Notes: generated by a model from the letters alone, not told the origin. 64,000 nucleotides of DNA from Wolbachia endosymbiont of Cylisticus convexus (GCF_003344345.1 NZ_QPIP01000001.1:7428-71427); one strand, 5' to 3'; shown: positions 8,423 to 18,428, counted from the stretch's first letter. Translations and numbers: made by a program.

Positions 8423-9709
8423 TTAAGAGGTTTGATTATCATTTTTTCCAAAGATGAGAGACGCATTAGTGCCACCAAAACCAAATGCATTAGAAAGCAC
8501 ATACTGAATTTTATGCTCTTGAGCTTCAAATGGTACAAAATTCAAATCACATCCTTCTGAAGGTTTATGCAGATTCAAAGTTGGTGGAACAATTCCGCTC
8601 TTTAATGCAAGGATACTAAATATTGCTTCAACACTTCCTGCGGCACCAAGTAAATGTCCTATAGAAGATTTAGTCGAGGAAACAGGTATTTTATAGGCAT
8701 AGTCACCGAATAACTGCTTCATTGCTATTACTTCTATTTTGTCTCCAAGTGGCGTTGAAGTGCCATGTGCATTGATATACCCAATTTGACCTGGACTAAT
8801 TTGTGCATTCTTTAAAGCAAGCTCCATTGCCTTAAATGCGCCTCTTCCTTCTGGATGAGGTGCTGTAATGTGGTGCGCATCTCCTGTTAGTCCATATCCA
8901 GTGAGTTCTGCATATATTTTTGCTCCTCTTTTTTTTGCATGTTCATATTCTTCCAGTACTAATATACCCGCCCCCTCGCCCATGACAAATCCATCACGTT
9001 CTTCATCCCATGGCCTTGAAGCCTCTTCAGGTTTATCATTAAATTTAGTTGATAACGCCTTCATCGATGCAAAACCTGCAATTCCAACTCTGCATAACGC
9101 ACTTTCTGCTCCGCCTGCAATCATCACATCAGCTTCATCAAGTTTTATAGCTCTTGCTGAGTTTATAATCGCATGCGCACCTGTTGCACATGCAGTTACC
9201 GCTGAGTCATTTGGACCTATAAATTCGTATTTAATAGAAATATGACCAGATATCAAATTTATTAGACTTGCAGGAACAAAAAATGGGCTAACACGTCTAG
9301 GCCCCTTTTCTTGCATGGTAATTACGTTTTCTTGAATTGATGAAAGGCCACCTATACCAGAACCAATAACTACACCTATTCGCTCTTTATTAATATTTTG
9401 ATTTTCCAAAACTAGTGAATCATCTACTGCCTGAATAGCAGCTGCAATGCCATAATGAATAAAGCGATCTGTTCTTTTCAGGTCTTTTTCAGAAATATAA
9501 CCTAGTGGATCGAAGTAATTTTCAATATCATCAGATTGCGTCGGAACTTGCCCTGCAACCCTGCAAGCAAGATCAGAAGAATCAAACCTATCTGTACTGA
9601 TTCCTTTTATGCCAGATTTACCTTTGATCAACCTTGACCAAGTGTTATTAACACCTGCTGCTAGTGGAGTAATTAAGCCAATACCAGTAACTACTACTTT
9701 TCTGCTCAT
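8423..9709 (-). CDS. fabF: 3-oxoacyl-ACP synthase II FabF
   Basis: FabF elongates acyl-ACP by condensation with malonyl-ACP in type II fatty-acid synthesis. The 428-residue protein shows the thiolase-fold catalytic triad: Cys174 in TACATGAH, His in NAHGTSTPLGD (about 313) and His in SIGHLLGAAG (about 350). The C-terminus ends in NAFGFGGTNASLIF, typical of the family. It lies 6 bp downstream of acpP, the usual acpP-fabF arrangement, so the enzyme and its carrier are co-expressed. Confidence 0.97.
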   Translation of the reverse strand: MSRKVVVTGIGLITPLAAGVNNTWSRLIKGKSGIKGISTDRFDSSDLACRVAGQVPTQSDDIENYFDPLGYISEKDLKRTDRFIHYGIAAAIQAVDDSLVLENQNINKERIGVVIGSGIGGLSSIQENVITMQEKGPRRVSPFFVPASLINLISGHISIKYEFIGPNDSAVTACATGAHAIINSARAIKLDEADVMIAGGAESALCRVGIAGFASMKALSTKFNDKPEEASRPWDEERDGFVMGEGAGILVLEEYEHAKKRGAKIYAELTGYGLTGDAHHITAPHPEGRGAFKAMELALKNAQISPGQIGYINAHGTSTPLGDKIEVIAMKQLFGDYAYKIPVSSTKSSIGHLLGAAGSVEAIFSILALKSGIVPPTLNLHKPSEGCDLNFVPFEAQEHKIQYVLSNAFGFGGTNASLIFGKNDNQTS

Positions 9710-9715
9710 TCAACA

Positions 9716-9976
9716 TTAATTGTTTGCTTTGTTTACTACATATTCAACTATCTGTTCCATAGTTTCCATCTTTTGTGCATCTTCATCAGGAATCTCTATA
9801 CCAAACTCTTCTTCGGCTGCCATGATGATCTCAACTGCATCTAAACTGTCTGCACCATGCTCTGAAAGCTTTGAAGAGCCATCAAATTTTTCTACATCCT
9901 TACTAATATGCTCTAGTATGATCTTTTTTACCTTTTCTTCTATATCTTCTCTAGTACTTTTTGCCAATTCACTCAT
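9716..9976 (-). CDS. acpP: Acyl carrier protein
   Basis: This acidic 86-residue protein carries growing acyl chains on a 4'-phosphopantetheine arm attached to Ser44 in the motif GADSLDAVE. Helix II residues EEEFGIEIPDEDA follow as expected. The gene precedes fabF by 6 bp on the same strand. Confidence 0.97.
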   Translation of the reverse strand: MSELAKSTREDIEEKVKKIILEHISKDVEKFDGSSKLSEHGADSLDAVEIIMAAEEEFGIEIPDEDAQKMETMEQIVEYVVNKANN

Positions 9977-10064
9977 TTTTCACCAAAAAATAATCTATAC
10001 CTTCGATATTATAAGAAATTTTGATGTTTGCAATAGCTTTTATGGTTATTATAAAGGTTTTTAG

Positions 10065-11087
10065 ATGAGATATGCTTCAATGTGTTGTATGCTAGACGAA
10101 GCAACAAGAAATTTATTTATTGCAGAAATAAACAGAATTTTACCTAAAAATAGTCAAAATAGGCTCATATCAGCCATGCGTTATGTGCTTCTTGCTCCTG
10201 CAAAATATATACGTCCTTTTTTAGTCATAGCATCTTCGTCGGTGTTCAACATAAAGGTTGAAAAAGCAATAACAGCAGCAGCTGCAATTGAATTTATTCA
10301 TGCTTATTCCCTAATTCACGATGATCTACCATGTATGGATAACAGCGACACCCGCAGAGGCCAGCCAAGCTGCCACAAAAAATTTGATGAAGCAACAGCA
10401 ATACTTGCTGGAGATGCACTACTTACCCTGGCTTTTGAGGTATTATCTTCATTAAATTGTGAGATTATAAAAGTGCTCTCTCAGGCAATAGGAGTTAGGG
10501 GAATGGTGGGAGGACAGATTTTGGATATTAACAGTGAACATATAGATTTTAACCCCCAACCCTATGTCATCCCAGTGCTTGACACTGGGATCCAGAAGGC
10601 TTTGCCTACAAGCATTTCGTGCAAAAAGCCATGCGATGGTGAAGCTGAACATGAAATGGATTCCAGTGTCAAGCACTGGAATGACACCCTTTCTACCTTA
10701 AAACCACAACATTCGTACGGCTGTATGTATAACGCTGGAATGACGTCGGGCCAAGCTGATAAAATAAAGGAAGTTCATTTGATGAAAACTGCAAAACTAT
10801 TTGCAGCTTCATGTGAAATAGGGGCTATAATAGGCAATGCTACAAGCGAAGAGCGGAGAGCATTATATAACTATGGAATAAATCTAGGGCTTATCTTTCA
10901 AGCTAAGGATGATATTGAAGATTATGAGCAGGATAAAACAAATAATTTGATATCTGTGCTTGGGAAAAGTGAGATGGAAGAATATATAGATGGCCTTTTT
11001 AAACAAGCCTCAGATAATTTGAGTGTGCTTTCAGGGAATACTAATTATTTATATGATTTATTGAATCAAGTAAGAAAAGATGGTTAA
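10065..11087 (+). CDS. ispA: Polyprenyl (farnesyl/geranylgeranyl) diphosphate synthase with in-frame repeat insertion
   Basis: The enzyme condenses IPP with allylic diphosphates for isoprenoid and undecaprenyl precursors. The first aspartate-rich motif is DDLPCMDNSDTRRG (D86-D87 on) and the second is DDIED (about 282-286). GGQ after GMV is also conserved. At 340 residues it is longer than the usual about 290-300, because residues about 166-229 (10560-10750) are encoded by a palindromic-element insertion plus flanking unrelated sequence. The insert lies between the conserved GGQILDI and the helix beginning VHLMKTAKL. The frame is uninterrupted and both metal-binding motifs are retained. The start could be ATG 10065 or the internal ATG 10089. 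It overlaps the next gene by 8 bp. Confidence 0.93.
   Translation: MRYASMCCMLDEATRNLFIAEINRILPKNSQNRLISAMRYVLLAPAKYIRPFLVIASSSVFNIKVEKAITAAAAIEFIHAYSLIHDDLPCMDNSDTRRGQPSCHKKFDEATAILAGDALLTLAFEVLSSLNCEIIKVLSQAIGVRGMVGGQILDINSEHIDFNPQPYVIPVLDTGIQKALPTSISCKKPCDGEAEHEMDSSVKHWNDTLSTLKPQHSYGCMYNAGMTSGQADKIKEVHLMKTAKLFAASCEIGAIIGNATSEERRALYNYGINLGLIFQAKDDIEDYEQDKTNNLISVLGKSEMEEYIDGLFKQASDNLSVLSGNTNYLYDLLNQVRKDG
10564..10690. repeat. Pair of palindromic elements inside ispA
   Basis: Two palindromes (10564-10595 with stem ATCCCAGTG/CACTGGGAT, and 10660-10690 with stem ATTCCAGTG/CACTGGAAT) flank about 65 bp of unrelated sequence. A half-element (AACGCTGGAATGACGTC) follows at about 10730-10746. All of it is translated in the ispA frame. 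Confidence 0.88.
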
Positions 11088-11952
11088 AAAAATTATATTA
11101 CAAATATTTATCTCTGTAGTAATGATTCTCACTTTAGCTTCTGCTTTTATAATCACTATTGTTTATATAAATAAAGATAAACCGGAAAAAGAGGACAAGC
11201 TTTATGAGATAAATGCCACATACGGTGGTTTGACACAGACGATAGCACGTTATCTAGTGAAGCCAGTACTTGAATCAGCACTTGACCGCTATATTGAAAA
11301 GCATGGATTAGCAGAATATTTAGAAGAAATAACGCAGCAAAAAGAAGAAGAGACGATAAATTTTTATGAAATTACTGAAGGCAGTGGCAGTAAAGCTTTC
11401 TGTGGCCAAGAAGTCCTGCTACAAATGTATAAAATATCCAACAATCTAGCAATGCTACTTCCGACTGATGTCACTTTGAAAATAGGTCAGGATTATCTAA
11501 AAGAAGTGAATTTAGGGGTAATAGGTATGAAAGAAGGCGGAGAGCGTGTAGTTACTATTGCCGCTGATGACAACAAAATGAGTTTTAACTCTTATTACAT
11601 CAAACTAATTGAAGTAAAAGATAAATATCCTGATTCAGTAAATAACCTGATGATTTTTAATGACTTAATTAACAAAATTGGAAAACAAATAAAGTGTGGT
11701 GATGAGATATCGGTTCAATATAGCATAAAGAGACATAATGGTGAGTATATAATCAAAGATCAAACAGTGCAGTTTAAAGTTGGTGACAGAAAAGCACCAC
11801 TTGCTATAGAACTTGGAGTTGTGGGAATGAGAGCTGGTAATAAAAGAACCATTCTTTCTCCACCTGACCTTTTAACTGATATATTAACAAAAGACATAGA
11901 TCTTGATATTTCAATAATTGATTTAAGCTTGAACTCTACTATTGAAAAATAG
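11080..11952 (+). CDS. Membrane-anchored FKBP-like protein
   Basis: This 290-residue protein has an N-terminal membrane anchor (about residues 5-30) and two regions with FKBP-type prolyl-isomerase features. One reads EGSGSKAFCGQEVLLQM...LGVIGMKEGGERVVTI (about 100-170), the other GDEISVQYS...IELGVVGMRAGNKRTIL (about 205-265). The G-M-(K/R)-x-G-x-(K/R) signature is the C-terminal FKBP motif. The usual dG..fdss element is weak, so isomerase activity is uncertain. It would face the periplasm and may act on folding envelope proteins. The gene overlaps ispA by 8 bp and is probably co-transcribed. Confidence 0.6.
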   Translation: MVKKIILQIFISVVMILTLASAFIITIVYINKDKPEKEDKLYEINATYGGLTQTIARYLVKPVLESALDRYIEKHGLAEYLEEITQQKEEETINFYEITEGSGSKAFCGQEVLLQMYKISNNLAMLLPTDVTLKIGQDYLKEVNLGVIGMKEGGERVVTIAADDNKMSFNSYYIKLIEVKDKYPDSVNNLMIFNDLINKIGKQIKCGDEISVQYSIKRHNGEYIIKDQTVQFKVGDRKAPLAIELGVVGMRAGNKRTILSPPDLLTDILTKDIDLDISIIDLSLNSTIEK

Positions 11953-12010
11953 CTTAAAGAATATGTATCCGTTCAGATGCACGGCTAATGCTGAAACCAA
12001 TGCTTTCTTT

Positions 12011-12390
12011 CTTGTCATCCCAGTGCTTGACACTGGAATCTAGGAATTCTGATCATGTATACAAAACGTTGTCATTCAAGTAGTTGACACTGCAACCCAT
12101 TATACTCCGTAAATTTAACTGGATGCCAGTGTCTGGGCACTGGCATGACACCCATTTCTTTCTAGTTTGTCATTCAAGTAACCTTTTTAGTATCATCTAC
12201 TTTCATGACACCATTTATTCCTATAGTTGTCTTTTCTTATCTACCTGATTTTACCACTCTGCTGAACAGATACCTTTACAGCGTTTTTGATGGAAAGGAC
12301 TAGATGCTAGTGTCACGCACTGACCATTTGTTCCTATAGTTGTCTTTTCTCATCTACCTAATTTTGCCACTCTGCTGAACAGATACAGAA
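12011..12390. repeat. Repeat-filled gap with palindromes and a 63-bp direct repeat
   Basis: The 11953-12458 gap has no gene. Palindromic elements or halves lie near 12016-12044, 12070-12095 and 12118-12151. A 63-bp sequence (CCATTTATTCCTATAGTTG...) occurs at 12211-12273 and again at 12324-12386, offset 113 bp, with a few substitutions. Between the copies is a half-element (CTAGTGTCACGCACTGACC). The motif CTGAACAGATACC within the repeat also occurs at about 29955. Confidence 0.8.
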
Positions 12391-12458
12391 ATATAGCTAT
12401 AGAGATAAAAAAAAATAAAATCTCTTGAATGCTCTATATTACTTAAAAAGAGCTTCTT

Positions 12459-13917
12459 CTAAAGTATAAACTTAGATAAATCAAGCTGCTTTGAAATTGA
12501 CTCTAGTTTATCTCTGACATACTTGCTATCTATAACAAATTTTTCACTGTTTTTTCAGAGGCGATAAAACTTATTTCATATAAAAGCTTCTCCATGACAG
12601 TATGAAGCCTTCTTGCACCTATATTTTCTACTTCTCTATTAACTGTAAACGCTATTTCAGCTATGGTTTCTATACCATCATCAGTGAACTCAAGCGTCAC
12701 ATTTTCTGTTTTCATTAAAGCTATATACTGCTTTAACAAACTAGATTCTGGTTCCTTTAATATTTTTATTAAATCCTCTTGAGTAAGTGCCTTAAGTTCC
12801 ACTCTAATTGGCAATCTACCCTGTAATTCTGGTAAAAGATCAGATGGTTTAGACAAATGAAAAGCACCAGATGCAATAAATAATATATAGTCTGTTTTTA
12901 CTGGACCATACTTAGTTGAAACAGTTGTTCCTTCAAGTAGTGGTAACAGATCGCGTTGCACCCCTTCTCTGTTGACTTCACCTTTTATTTCTGTACGTGC
13001 TGCAATTTTATCTATTTCATCTAAAAACACTATGCCTTCATTGCTAACAAGATCAATCGCTTCTTTGATTACCTTATCTTCATCCATTAACTTCTCACTT
13101 TCTTCGTTAACCAATATTTCTCGAGCTTCTTTTACCTTAACTGTAATAGTTTTTGTTTTTTGCTCCCATTAAACATCTTGCCAACTATTTCTGTTACATT
13201 CATCACGCCAATTTGCCCACCCGGCATACCAGGTATATCAAAAGTGGGTAGCATACCCTTGCTCTCCCTGACGTTAATAGAAACTTCTCCATCTTCAAAT
13301 TCCTTATTTCTCAGTCTTTCTCTGAAAACCTTTTTGCTTTCCTCAGTTGCATCTTCGCCAACCATGGAATTAACTATTATCTTTTCGGCTAAATCCAAAG
13401 CTTTTTTAGTTAAAGCTTTACATGCTTTTGCCTTAACTAAAACTACTGCTGTGTCAACTAAATCACGTACTATCGAGTCAACATCACGCCCAACATATCC
13501 TATTTCGGTAAATTTCGTTGCTTCAATTTTTATAAAAGGTGCACCAGCAAGCTTTGCTAAACGGCGAGCTATTTCAGTTTTGCCAACTCCCGTATGGCCT
13601 ATCATGAGTATATTCTTAGGTATAATCTCTTCACGTAGTGGAAGTGGGACTTTATTTCGACGCCAACGATTTCTGAGTGCAATAGCAACAGCACGCTTTG
13701 CGTCATTCTGCCCAATTATAAATCTATCCAGCTCTTTAACTATTTTCTGTGGTGGTAGATCATCTAATAAAGCTTGTGAGCTTTGAGTGCTACTGTTATT
13801 TTCACTTTCTGTACCTTCATTTTCATAGAGGACATTTTTTTCATTGCAGTTATCATTATTATCAGATTGATCTACTATAGGTTGACCAGAAGAATTGGTA
13901 CACAAAATTCTTGACAT
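12459..13917 (-). pseudogene. hslU: ATP-dependent protease ATPase subunit HslU, two frameshifts
   Basis: HslU unfolds substrates for the HslV peptidase. The N-terminal piece (13917-13132, 261 aa) has a low-complexity N-terminal extension, Walker A (GHTGVGKT) and the pore motif GYVGRD. The second piece (13114-12530) has Walker B (VFLDEIDKI), sensor regions and ENIGARRLH. Between them, adding one base in an A5 run near 13155 restores the frame (...KKQK to [11 protein letters not shown]). A second missing base in a T3 run near 12537 (+ strand AAA) causes a stop. Once restored, the protein ends in DLSKFIL at TAG 12461-12459, the tail that docks into HslV. The gene directly follows hslV (one base between stop and ATG). 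Both shifts are one-base losses, so either decay or sequencing error is possible. Confidence 0.9.
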
Positions 13918-13918
13918 G

Positions 13919-14473
13919 TTACTCCTCTATTTTTTCAATAATTACATTATGGTTTGTATAAACACATATATCAGCAGCTACCTTCATAGCCTTTTTTGCA
14001 ATCTCCTCTATTGATATCCCTTTGACGTCAATCAAAGCTTTTGCTGCAGATAAAGCAAAATTTCCTCCAGAGCCAATGGCTGCAACCCCATCTTCAGGTT
14101 CAAGAACGTCACCCGTTCCTGTGATGATTAACGAAATGGACTTATCTGCCACAATCATCATAGCCTCTAATTTCCTTAGATATTTATCCATTCTCCAGTC
14201 TTTTGCAAGTTCAACACATGCTCTCATTAACTGTCCAGGATGTTTGTCAAGTTTTGACTCCAGTCTTTCAAAAAGGGTAAATGCATCAGCCGTTGCTCCA
14301 GCAAAACCAGCGATAACGGAATCATTAGAAAGACGCCTAACTTTTTTTGCTCCAGATTTTATAACGGTGTGGCCTAGTGAGACTTGCCCATCACCTATTA
14401 CTACTACACTTTTGCCTCTTCTAATTGACAATATAGTAGTTCCATACATTTTACTGCTATCACGATGAATCAT
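13919..14473 (-). CDS. hslV: ATP-dependent protease peptidase subunit HslV
   Basis: HslV is the proteasome-like threonine peptidase of the HslUV complex. The 184-residue protein contains [11 protein letters not shown], with the catalytic threonine at 12 or 13 exposed by removal of a short leader, as in other alphaproteobacteria. It also has the conserved GDGQVSLG and KKVRRL segments. The gene is intact and precedes hslU with one base between, but its partner hslU reads as frameshifted here. Confidence 0.95.
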   Translation of the reverse strand: MIHRDSSKMYGTTILSIRRGKSVVVIGDGQVSLGHTVIKSGAKKVRRLSNDSVIAGFAGATADAFTLFERLESKLDKHPGQLMRACVELAKDWRMDKYLRKLEAMMIVADKSISLIITGTGDVLEPEDGVAAIGSGGNFALSAAKALIDVKGISIEEIAKKAMKVAADICVYTNHNVIIEKIEE

Positions 14474-14550
14474 TTTTTTGCTACTTTAGTTCATTATATT
14501 AAGATTATAGCTTATAATATAATACTTTTCTTATAACATTTAAAGTGTAG

Positions 14551-15696
14551 ATGCAAAATACAATTCATTCAAATTTGGAAAAAAATATAAATAATTGGTT
14601 CGAAGCAAAATTTAACGGCCTTACATTACCATTTTATAGCTCCATAGATCTTAGGAATTCAGGCTGCAAAATTGCTCCAGTAGACGCCAATTTGTTTCCT
14701 GCAGGGTTCAATAATCTAAGTGAAATATCGAGAGTAACAGCAGCAAAATTGATAAAAAGCTACTTTGAAACAAAACAATATAAAAAGGCTCTTATAATAC
14801 CAGAGAATTACACACGAAATAAAATGTATATAGAAAATGTATTTGCCATAGAAAAAATACTGCAACTTGCAGATTTCGAGACTAAAATCGGTCTCTTTCA
14901 CAGTGAAGCATATAATTTATACGAGACTATTGTAGAAGAAAACTCTTTGCTAAAGACAACTTCAGGGTTTGTACCCGATGTTGTTATACTGAATCGAGAC
15001 ATGACAAGCCACATTCCTGATATTCTCAAAAATGTAAAACAAGAGATAATACCAAGCCCATTGTATGGTTGGCACAGTAGACAGAAATTTCAATATTTTA
15101 AAATCTATCAAGAATTAGCATCCGAGTTTTGTAGCGAATTTCAAATAGATCTATGGCTTATTTCTGCATTTACAGAAAACTGCAATGAAGTAGATTTTAA
15201 TGATGATTCATCACTAAAAGCAATAGCGGTTAAAGTTGATCAAATATTGTCCTTAGTACAAAAAAAATATCAGGAACATAAAATAAAAACACAACCTTAC
15301 GTTTTTATCAAAGCAAGCAATGGCACATACGGGATGGGTATCATAACAGTGACAAGCGGTGAAGAAGTATTAAACCTCAACAAAAAAAAGCGCCATAAAA
15401 TGAAAAAGGTAAAGGAAGGGATAGAAGTAAGTAGCGTTATTATACAAGAAGGTGTACCAACCATCGATGTATTTAAGCGCAGTCCTGCAGAACCGCTAAT
15501 ATACTACATAGGAAATATACCAATGTGCTACTTATATAGGTGTAATAGCAGAAAAGATATATATTCTAGCTTGAATTCCACTGACTGTGAATTTTATGAT
15601 ATTAGCCAAGAAAATAAAACCCTGCCACTTTGGAACATTGTTAGCAAATTAGCAGTGCTAGCATTAGCAGTGGAAATTAGGTCTTTTCATCTCTAA
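14551..15696 (+). CDS. gshA: Glutamate--cysteine ligase, proteobacterial (T. ferrooxidans) type
   Basis: The 381-residue protein matches the non-classical GshA family that makes gamma-glutamylcysteine, the first step to glutathione. The N-terminal hallmark is GCKIAPVDANLFPAGFNNL, and an ATP-grasp-like segment reads FIKASNGTYGMGI (about 250-263). The C-terminus is somewhat shorter than I expect for the family (usually a little over 400), ending in LALAVEIRSFHL, so it may be trimmed. It converges with the next gene, overlapping by 4 bp. Confidence 0.8.
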   Translation: MQNTIHSNLEKNINNWFEAKFNGLTLPFYSSIDLRNSGCKIAPVDANLFPAGFNNLSEISRVTAAKLIKSYFETKQYKKALIIPENYTRNKMYIENVFAIEKILQLADFETKIGLFHSEAYNLYETIVEENSLLKTTSGFVPDVVILNRDMTSHIPDILKNVKQEIIPSPLYGWHSRQKFQYFKIYQELASEFCSEFQIDLWLISAFTENCNEVDFNDDSSLKAIAVKVDQILSLVQKKYQEHKIKTQPYVFIKASNGTYGMGIITVTSGEEVLNLNKKKRHKMKKVKEGIEVSSVIIQEGVPTIDVFKRSPAEPLIYYIGNIPMCYLYRCNSRKDIYSSLNSTDCEFYDISQENKTLPLWNIVSKLAVLALAVEIRSFHL

Positions 15697-16478
15697 TCAT
15701 TAATTTCTATAATGTTGCCATTATGCTGAGTATGGCGAGCGCCATCAAGTCCAGTAGAAGGATCCGTACCATTATTAGGTTGATTGACAAATCTATCGAT
15801 GTTTGATACCAAGTATGCCAGACTTAATATTATACTCACTGTTACGCTTAAGTTGAAGTTATAGATTATACCACTACCTAAGTCTATTGGTATAGTTGCA
15901 ATTTTCATTCTTTTTAATATGAAGTTTAACAAGCTCAATGGCAAGGTTATTGTGCTGAAAATAACATCTTTCCTACATTCAGCAGATTTTTCAGGATTCT
16001 TATTATCCAGATACTTCTTCCATGTATAATAGTAGCTTATAAATTCTGAAAATAGAAACAGAACTGCTGATGTTAAGCTAATATAACTTATTATATCTTT
16101 ATTGTTTCCAGCTAAGAAATGAATGATTTTTGTCTGCATCAATATTCCTATGATACAGTGTGTCAAGAAGGCCGAGCTACCTACAACCTGTACTGATTTT
16201 TTAGGTTCATTTTTATCATCTTGAGGTCTATATCCAGCCAAGCTGAGTCCGGAATGAAGAATATATAATGCTGATGTTGGTAATTTCATTAATCTGGCAA
16301 CTTTTGATACAGCAGAAATATTGGATTCGTTGTTGTCAATAAACTCGCAACAAAATTGCAGCGAAATTTTACACAATATGCCTGTTAAACCTATTGCAAT
16401 ACAATACATCTTTCTGAAATCGTGGTTATGGGCATTATGTACCCTTTGTGCAAATGTGTTTAATTTTTTTTCTAGCAT
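15693..16478 (-). CDS. Unknown multi-pass membrane protein
   Basis: I do not recognise this 261-residue protein. Hydrophobic stretches suggest about five membrane segments (around 26-45, 100-118, 128-148, 175-190 and 210-228). The N-terminus is basic and the C-terminal 30 residues are polar (NQPNNGTDPSTG...). There is no signal peptidase site. Multi-pass lineage-specific proteins of this kind are common in Wolbachia; function unknown. Confidence 0.65.
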   Translation of the reverse strand: MLEKKLNTFAQRVHNAHNHDFRKMYCIAIGLTGILCKISLQFCCEFIDNNESNISAVSKVARLMKLPTSALYILHSGLSLAGYRPQDDKNEPKKSVQVVGSSAFLTHCIIGILMQTKIIHFLAGNNKDIISYISLTSAVLFLFSEFISYYYTWKKYLDNKNPEKSAECRKDVIFSTITLPLSLLNFILKRMKIATIPIDLGSGIIYNFNLSVTVSIILSLAYLVSNIDRFVNQPNNGTDPSTGLDGARHTQHNGNIIEIND

Positions 16479-16540
16479 AAATAGCTAATAAAACAATAAC
16501 TTTTTACTACTTTACTATATAAAATCTTAAAAGAAAAGTG

Positions 16541-17569
16541 CTATAAATTAGGACTTTGAGGGTGATTTACACACAAGTCAGCCAAGCACTTGATAAATAA
16601 GAAATCGGTACTGAGAGTTGGTACGCGAAAGTAATATCCTTCTTTGATAATTGCTTTATACTCTATATCAAGTTCAACTAGCGTTTCCGAATGCTCAGAA
16701 ACAAAAGATATAGGTGACAAAACTACAGGTATATCATCGGCTCTTGCGCGTGATAGCTCACTTTCAGTGCTCGGCTCTAACCATTTTACAGGGCCAACCT
16801 TACTCTGATAGCATATTCCCCAATTAAGATCTTCAACATTCAATTTTTTTACTATTAATTTTACTGTTTTTTCTATCTGTGAAGCGTAAGGATCGCCTTT
16901 TTTAATAACACTAATAGGTAGGCTATGGGCTGAAAATAGGACTCTTGGCTTACCGATTTTGCTAGCTAATTTATAATATTTAGACGTCAGATTAACATGA
17001 GCCTCAATAAAGTCTTTATTGTCATAATAATGATTGATTACTTTTGTGTTACATTCTAGGCTATATTTTTTGGCATTTTTCTGCCAATTTTCAATGGATG
17101 ACAAGGTTGTGGTGGTTGAATATTGGGGATATAGTGGTAGCAGAATGATTTCGTCAGGATCGAATTGCTTTACGCTTTTAACAACTTCATCAGCAAATGG
17201 ATGCCAATAACGCATGCAGATGAATACTTTTGATGTCATTCCAGCGCTTGACGCTGGAATCCAGTGTTTTTTTCTAGATCCCAGTGTCTGAGCACTGGGA
17301 TGACACAAGATAGGTTCATTAAGCTTACATTCAAGTGCATTAGCTTGTGCTTTTGTATTCTCCAAAATTGGCGATTTACCACCAATGTGCTCGTATATTT
17401 CTCGTGCAGTATTTTCTCGCTTTGTAGAGATAAATCTTGCTAAAAGCAAGCGAAAAGGATTTGGTAGATTGATTATTCTTCTGTCGTAAAAGAGATTAAA
17501 TAAAAAAGGACGTACTGCACTGAGTGAATCAGGTCCGCCAAGGTTAAATAAAATAACTGCTTTTCTCAC
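16541..17569 (-). CDS. hemH: Ferrochelatase HemH with in-frame repeat insertion
   Basis: HemH inserts Fe2+ into protoporphyrin IX in the last step of heme synthesis. The 342-residue protein starts at GTG 17569 ([19 protein letters not shown]). It has the active-site histidine in [10 protein letters not shown] and the conserved glutamate region in [11 protein letters not shown]. Between residues about 83 and 112 (plus positions 17235-17320) a palindromic element is translated as [10 protein letters not shown]...[11 protein letters not shown], in frame and without a stop. It interrupts the segment before [13 protein letters not shown], the conserved (M)RY region. The start abuts the stop of the upstream membrane-protein gene. 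Confidence 0.93.
   Translation of the reverse strand: MRKAVILFNLGGPDSLSAVRPFLFNLFYDRRIINLPNPFRLLLARFISTKRENTAREIYEHIGGKSPILENTKAQANALECKLNEPILCHPSAQTLGSRKKHWIPASSAGMTSKVFICMRYWHPFADEVVKSVKQFDPDEIILLPLYPQYSTTTTLSSIENWQKNAKKYSLECNTKVINHYYDNKDFIEAHVNLTSKYYKLASKIGKPRVLFSAHSLPISVIKKGDPYASQIEKTVKLIVKKLNVEDLNWGICYQSKVGPVKWLEPSTESELSRARADDIPVVLSPISFVSEHSETLVELDIEYKAIIKEGYYFRVPTLSTDFLFIKCLADLCVNHPQSPNL
17235..17310. repeat. Palindromic elements inside hemH
   Basis: Two adjoining elements, ATTCCAGCG-CTTGA-CGCTGGAAT at 17239-17261 and a second with stem ATCCCAGTG / CACTGGGAT at about 17278-17303, are encoded in frame within hemH. Confidence 0.85.
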
Positions 17570-18322
17570 CTATACACCACAACAAGTTGCTTTTGGGGTA
17601 CCTATAAAATCAGCTACACACTCATCAAGTTTAGTTACAGGTACTAAATTTCTCACACTAGCATACAATAAATGGCCAGATCTCTGCATGTTACTCTTTG
17701 TGGATGAAAAGCTTCTATCGAAAACCAGATCGACACAAAAACTTGGCACTGCTTCAAGAAGTTCAACAGTAGCTAAAGATAGCATGATGCAGCTTTGCAA
17801 GGCCTTTAGAAGAACTGTAAGGGGGAAAAGTAAAACTCTAACGGGGAGAGAGATATTATCATTCAATGATTGCCCTGGGTTAGGCGAGTTATACTCGATT
17901 TGTTTTCTACTTTTATCAAAGATAGGGAATTTTATAGTATCTTTCTTAAATTGTTCATCTATTTCTTGTTTACTATGTTTGGTCGATTTTTCTAGTGATA
18001 ACTCACGCACGTGAAAAGTTCTTACAAAAAAGCATGTTGCAACCATCAATGCAGTGCATATAAGCGCACAATGCATGAGATTCATACTGCCTATCATAGA
18101 TGGTAATGCAAGACAAACAAATGGCACTATGATAGCCATTTCGAAAAATGGAATGGTGTTTCTTTTCATTGCAAAAACAGCATCTTCTTTTAATTTTGTA
18201 TTACGATGTGAACTATGTTCCAAATAACTCAAAAAAGCCAAGCTAAAAGTTAAAAACCCTTTTGTTCCGCAAAAAATCGATGATTTAAGATTATTTACTA
18301 ATTTTTTACGACAGTAATCCAT
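17570..18322 (-). CDS. Unknown membrane protein upstream of hemH
   Basis: This 250-residue protein is not recognised. Hydrophobic segments at about 55-78 and 82-102 look like two membrane helices, and a third hydrophobic region lies at about 160-185 (PVRVLLFPLTVLL...). Between them is a charged linker (SLEKSTKHSKQEIDEQF). The C-terminus is cysteine-containing (TPKATCCGV). Its stop codon directly abuts the GTG of hemH, so the two are probably one transcript, but nothing else ties it to heme metabolism. Confidence 0.65.
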   Translation of the reverse strand: MDYCRKKLVNNLKSSIFCGTKGFLTFSLAFLSYLEHSSHRNTKLKEDAVFAMKRNTIPFFEMAIIVPFVCLALPSMIGSMNLMHCALICTALMVATCFFVRTFHVRELSLEKSTKHSKQEIDEQFKKDTIKFPIFDKSRKQIEYNSPNPGQSLNDNISLPVRVLLFPLTVLLKALQSCIMLSLATVELLEAVPSFCVDLVFDRSFSSTKSNMQRSGHLLYASVRNLVPVTKLDECVADFIGTPKATCCGV

Positions 18323-18428
18323 AAACTACCTCTTTGATGTTTTATTCTTGACTATAAATAAAAAATCTCTTTGATGGAACAAAAATTAGCAATAAAGTAA
18401 ATATACGATCTTAATATAAGGAAATGAT

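Noticed and set aside
13160..13786. 208-residue plus-strand frame opposite hslU
   Set aside because: Antisense shadow of hslU.
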